Assembly (NCBI GenBank): GCA_020722405.1
Contig: DYKW01000094.1
Location: 1 to 7,245 of the forward strand
Source of the DNA: Anaerolinea thermophila
GTDB lineage: Bacteria > Chloroflexota > Anaerolineae > Anaerolineales > DRKV01
Direction: 5' to 3'
Length of the DNA stretch: 7,245 bases
Part shown: positions 5,881 to 7,245 of the stretch, piece by piece
Layout: each line of letters opens with the position of its first letter
How positions within the stretch are numbered: the first letter of the stretch is position 1
Made by a program: the position numbers and the translations under genes
The notes under the pieces: model-generated
The model's input: only the letters and a program-made list of their open reading frames with translations
What the model was told of the DNA's origin: nothing
Database searches by the model: none

Positions 5881-7032
5881 TCAGTCGAGTGGTTGCCCCA
5901 GCACGAACGGTTCGAAGTTTTCGGGGGTGATGACGTAGAGCTCAGCATTGGGATAGGCGTTTAGGAACTCGGTGCGCGTGGCGCGCTGCAGGCGTCCCTG
6001 ACCCCATTTGAATTCACAGGCCAGCAATTGACCGCCGGCTTCCTCGAGGTAGTCGATTTCCTTGCGGTCGTAAGTGCGCCAGAAGTAGGCGTTCACCCAC
6101 CGGCCGGCGTTTTGGTTGGCTTTGCGGCGTTCAACCGTCAGGAAGTTTTCCCACAATTGTCCGCCGTCGTCGCGTAAGTGCAGGGGGTTGAAGTTCTGAA
6201 TCAAACTGTTGCGCACGCCGTTATCGTAAAAGTAGTAGCGTGCGTTGCGGGTGATTTCCTTGCGCAAGTTGCGCGAAAAACCGCCGACCCGAAAGATGAC
6301 GAAGACCTTTTCCAACAAGTCGAGATAACGTTCAACGGTTTGCCGGTTGAGCGCCAATTTGGTTGCCAGTTCGGAGAGCGAGACTTCTTGCCCGATTTGG
6401 AAGGCCAGCAGGCGCAACAAGTCCACGATTTTATCGGCACGGCGCAGCCCGTCCAGTTCTAGAATGTCGCGGTACAGGTAAGAACCCACCAATTCGCCCA
6501 GCAGGCGCGTACGCCATTCGGGCGTGTCTGCTGTGACGATCGCCGGATAGCCGCCCCACACCAGCCAGCGTTCCAACTGTGCGCGGGTTTCCAGCGCGCC
6601 GAAGGTGTGCTGCAACTCCCCGTATCCGACCGGATACAACGTGTAGGTAATTTTCCGTCCGGTGAGCGGCTCGCTGATTTTATTTGCCAGGTCGAAGGAG
6701 GCCGAACCGGTTGCCATGATGCGCAGGTGAGGAAAGGCATCTACCAGGATTTTGAGGTTTAGCCCGATTTCCGGGACGCGTTGGGCTTCGTCGATGACCA
6801 GCACTTCGGCATCGCCCACGATTTCCCCCAGTTTTTGGCGGCTCTGACCGGCGAGTGCTTCGCGGTACATCAGTTCGTCGGCGTTCACAAAGCGTGCCCG
6901 CCAGGGGACGTGCGTCAACAACGCCTGCGCCAGCGTGGTTTTACCAACCTGACGTGGCCCGTACAACACCAGAATCTTGCCGGGTTGCAGGCTGGATTCC
7001 AGTTTGGGAAGTAAATTGCGCCATATTTCCAT
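5881..7032 (-). CDS. AAA ATPase with DUF4143 domain (AAA_14 family)
   Basis: This 383-residue protein has Walker A GPRQVGKT (25-32), Walker B VLVIDEAQ (77-84) and a sensor-1-like IMATGSASF (105-113), followed by the ELTGR-type segment SEPLTGRK (120-127) and YPVGYGEL (133-140) typical of AAA_14. Next come a winged-helix-like region (VSLSELATKLALNRQTVERYLDLLEK, about 217-242) and a DUF4143 C-terminus. The latter contains a PD-(D/E)XK-like core: E325-x-D327 (KEIDYLEE) and E340-x-K342 (CEFKWG). The length is typical. These ATPases are widespread and often multicopy in bacteria and archaea; their cellular role is poorly defined, and whether the nuclease-like core cuts DNA is not established. The ATG at 7032 was chosen because homology begins at MEIWRNLLP and a strong promoter lies directly before it; the longer open frame up to 7185 runs through repeats. 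No ribosome binding site is present, consistent with leaderless translation. Confidence 0.9.
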   Translation of the reverse strand: MEIWRNLLPKLESSLQPGKILVLYGPRQVGKTTLAQALLTHVPWRARFVNADELMYREALAGQSRQKLGEIVGDAEVLVIDEAQRVPEIGLNLKILVDAFPHLRIMATGSASFDLANKISEPLTGRKITYTLYPVGYGELQHTFGALETRAQLERWLVWGGYPAIVTADTPEWRTRLLGELVGSYLYRDILELDGLRRADKIVDLLRLLAFQIGQEVSLSELATKLALNRQTVERYLDLLEKVFVIFRVGGFSRNLRKEITRNARYYFYDNGVRNSLIQNFNPLHLRDDGGQLWENFLTVERRKANQNAGRWVNAYFWRTYDRKEIDYLEEAGGQLLACEFKWGQGRLQRATRTEFLNAYPNAELYVITPENFEPFVLGQPLD

Positions 7033-7038
7033 GAATAC

Positions 7039-7067
7039 AGTATACCATACCGTCCGTATTTTGTAAA
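7039..7067 (-). promoter_or_regulatory. Extended -10 promoter of the AAA ATPase, leaderless
   Basis: On the minus strand, TTTACA (7067-7062, five of six consensus) and TATACT (7044-7039, five of six) are separated by exactly 17 bases. TGG directly before TATACT supplies an extended -10 TG motif. Transcription should begin about seven bases beyond the -10, at or beside the A of the ATG at 7032. No ribosome binding site is present, so a leaderless mRNA is predicted. Confidence 0.7.
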
Positions 7068-7082
7068 AAACAGATGGTATGG
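7045..7082. promoter_or_regulatory. Inverted repeat bracketing the -35 box of the ATPase promoter
   Basis: CCATACC (7045-7051) and GGTATGG (7076-7082) are perfect inverted arms 31 bases apart centre to centre, roughly three helical turns. One arm abuts the -10 box and lies in the spacer; the other lies upstream of the -35. This could be a pair of half-sites for a repressor, or chance, as the arms are only seven bases. Confidence 0.4.
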
Positions 7083-7103
7083 CTTGGGCGTAGGGCAATC
7101 TCC

Positions 7104-7160
7104 AAAATCTTAACGCAAAGTCGCGAAGACGCGAAGGGTAGTTAGGTAGTCGCGTAGTCA
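7104..7160 (-). repeat. Composite intergenic repeat, copy B (inverted relative to copy A)
   Basis: On the plus strand the block AAAATCTTAACGCAAAG (7104-7120) is followed by GCGAAGACGCGAAGG and then by TAGTCGCGTAGTCA (7147-7160). Read on the minus strand this is TGACTACGCGACTA followed by CTTCGCGTCTTCGCG and CTTTGCGTTA, the same order of blocks as at 1757-1808. It belongs to the low-complexity dispersed intergenic class and is not coding. Confidence 0.6.
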
Positions 7161-7188
7161 GCATTCTGCATTCTGTATTTTGCATTCC
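7161..7188 (+). repeat. Four tandem heptamers GCATTCT-like
   Basis: GCATTCT (7161-7167), GCATTCT (7168-7174), GTATTTT (7175-7181) and GCATTCC (7182-7188) follow each other without a gap. The first two are identical and the others differ at one or two positions. They adjoin the composite repeat, so both may be parts of one dispersed intergenic unit. Confidence 0.65.
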
Positions 7189-7220
7189 GTTGTCGGCTTG
7201 TCCCTCGTAAGCGAGTGTAA

Positions 7221-7238
7221 GACAGGCTTCAGCCTGTC
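7221..7238. repeat. Inverted repeat GACAGGCT/AGCCTGTC
   Basis: Perfect eight-base arms, GACAGGCT (7221-7228) and AGCCTGTC (7231-7238), are separated by only TC. An alternative outer pairing GAGTG (7213-7217) with CACTC (7238-7242) is possible. The string resembles dispersed palindromic intergenic repeats. There is no T-run inside the window to call it a terminator, and the sequence ends seven bases later. Confidence 0.6.
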
Positions 7239-7245
7239 ACTCCCG

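Noticed and set aside
5634..5948. Open frame of 104 residues between the ATPase and the reductase
   Set aside because: It overlaps the ends of both real genes and contains the 17-base palindrome. Its composition looks random and no motif is recognisable.
7033..7185. Upstream in-frame extension of the AAA ATPase by 51 residues
   Set aside because: It runs through the heptamer and composite repeats and through the promoter. Family homology and the promoter both point to the ATG at 7032.

Overview
The window reads almost entirely on the minus strand. Moderate GC content, the mix of families and the short low-complexity intergenic repeats suggest an environmental bacterium, possibly a Chloroflexota (Anaerolineae-like) lineage. 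That assignment is an inference from gene style; nothing in the window proves it. No rRNA, tRNA, CRISPR array or transposase is visible.

Layout in the direction of transcription (right to left). 7033-7245 is non-coding: several small repeats and a strong extended -10 promoter. 5881-7032 is an AAA ATPase with a C-terminal DUF4143/PD-(D/E)XK-like part; its mRNA is predicted to be leaderless. 5657-5880 is a 224-base gap with a perfect 17-base palindrome. Then comes a tightly packed four-gene run: aldo/keto reductase (4835-5656), homoserine kinase ThrB (3921-4838), an OmpR-family response regulator (3244-3924) and its HAMP-type sensor histidine kinase (1847-3247). All three junctions overlap by four bases (ATGA, ATGA, GTGA), so the genes are probably co-transcribed and translationally coupled. 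1693-1846 is non-coding and repeat-rich.

36-1677 holds what looks like one broken gene for a secreted protein: a signal peptide, an NHL-like beta-propeller, then a C-terminal NlpC/P60-like cysteine hydrolase domain. It is interrupted by a one-base frameshift in a run of five T, an in-frame TAA between the two domains, and two more frameshifts inside the hydrolase domain. The Cys and His motifs of the hydrolase are still readable, but in different frames. The neighbouring genes are all intact, which favours true gene decay over poor sequence, although read error is not excluded.

The most notable points are the reconstruction of this exported propeller-hydrolase, the coupling of threonine-pathway homoserine kinase to a two-component system, a leaderless ATPase promoter bracketed by an inverted repeat, a palindromic operator candidate before the four-gene operon, and composite repeats in opposite orientation on both sides of the ATPase/operon block. 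I did not see a clearly new defence or mobile system.
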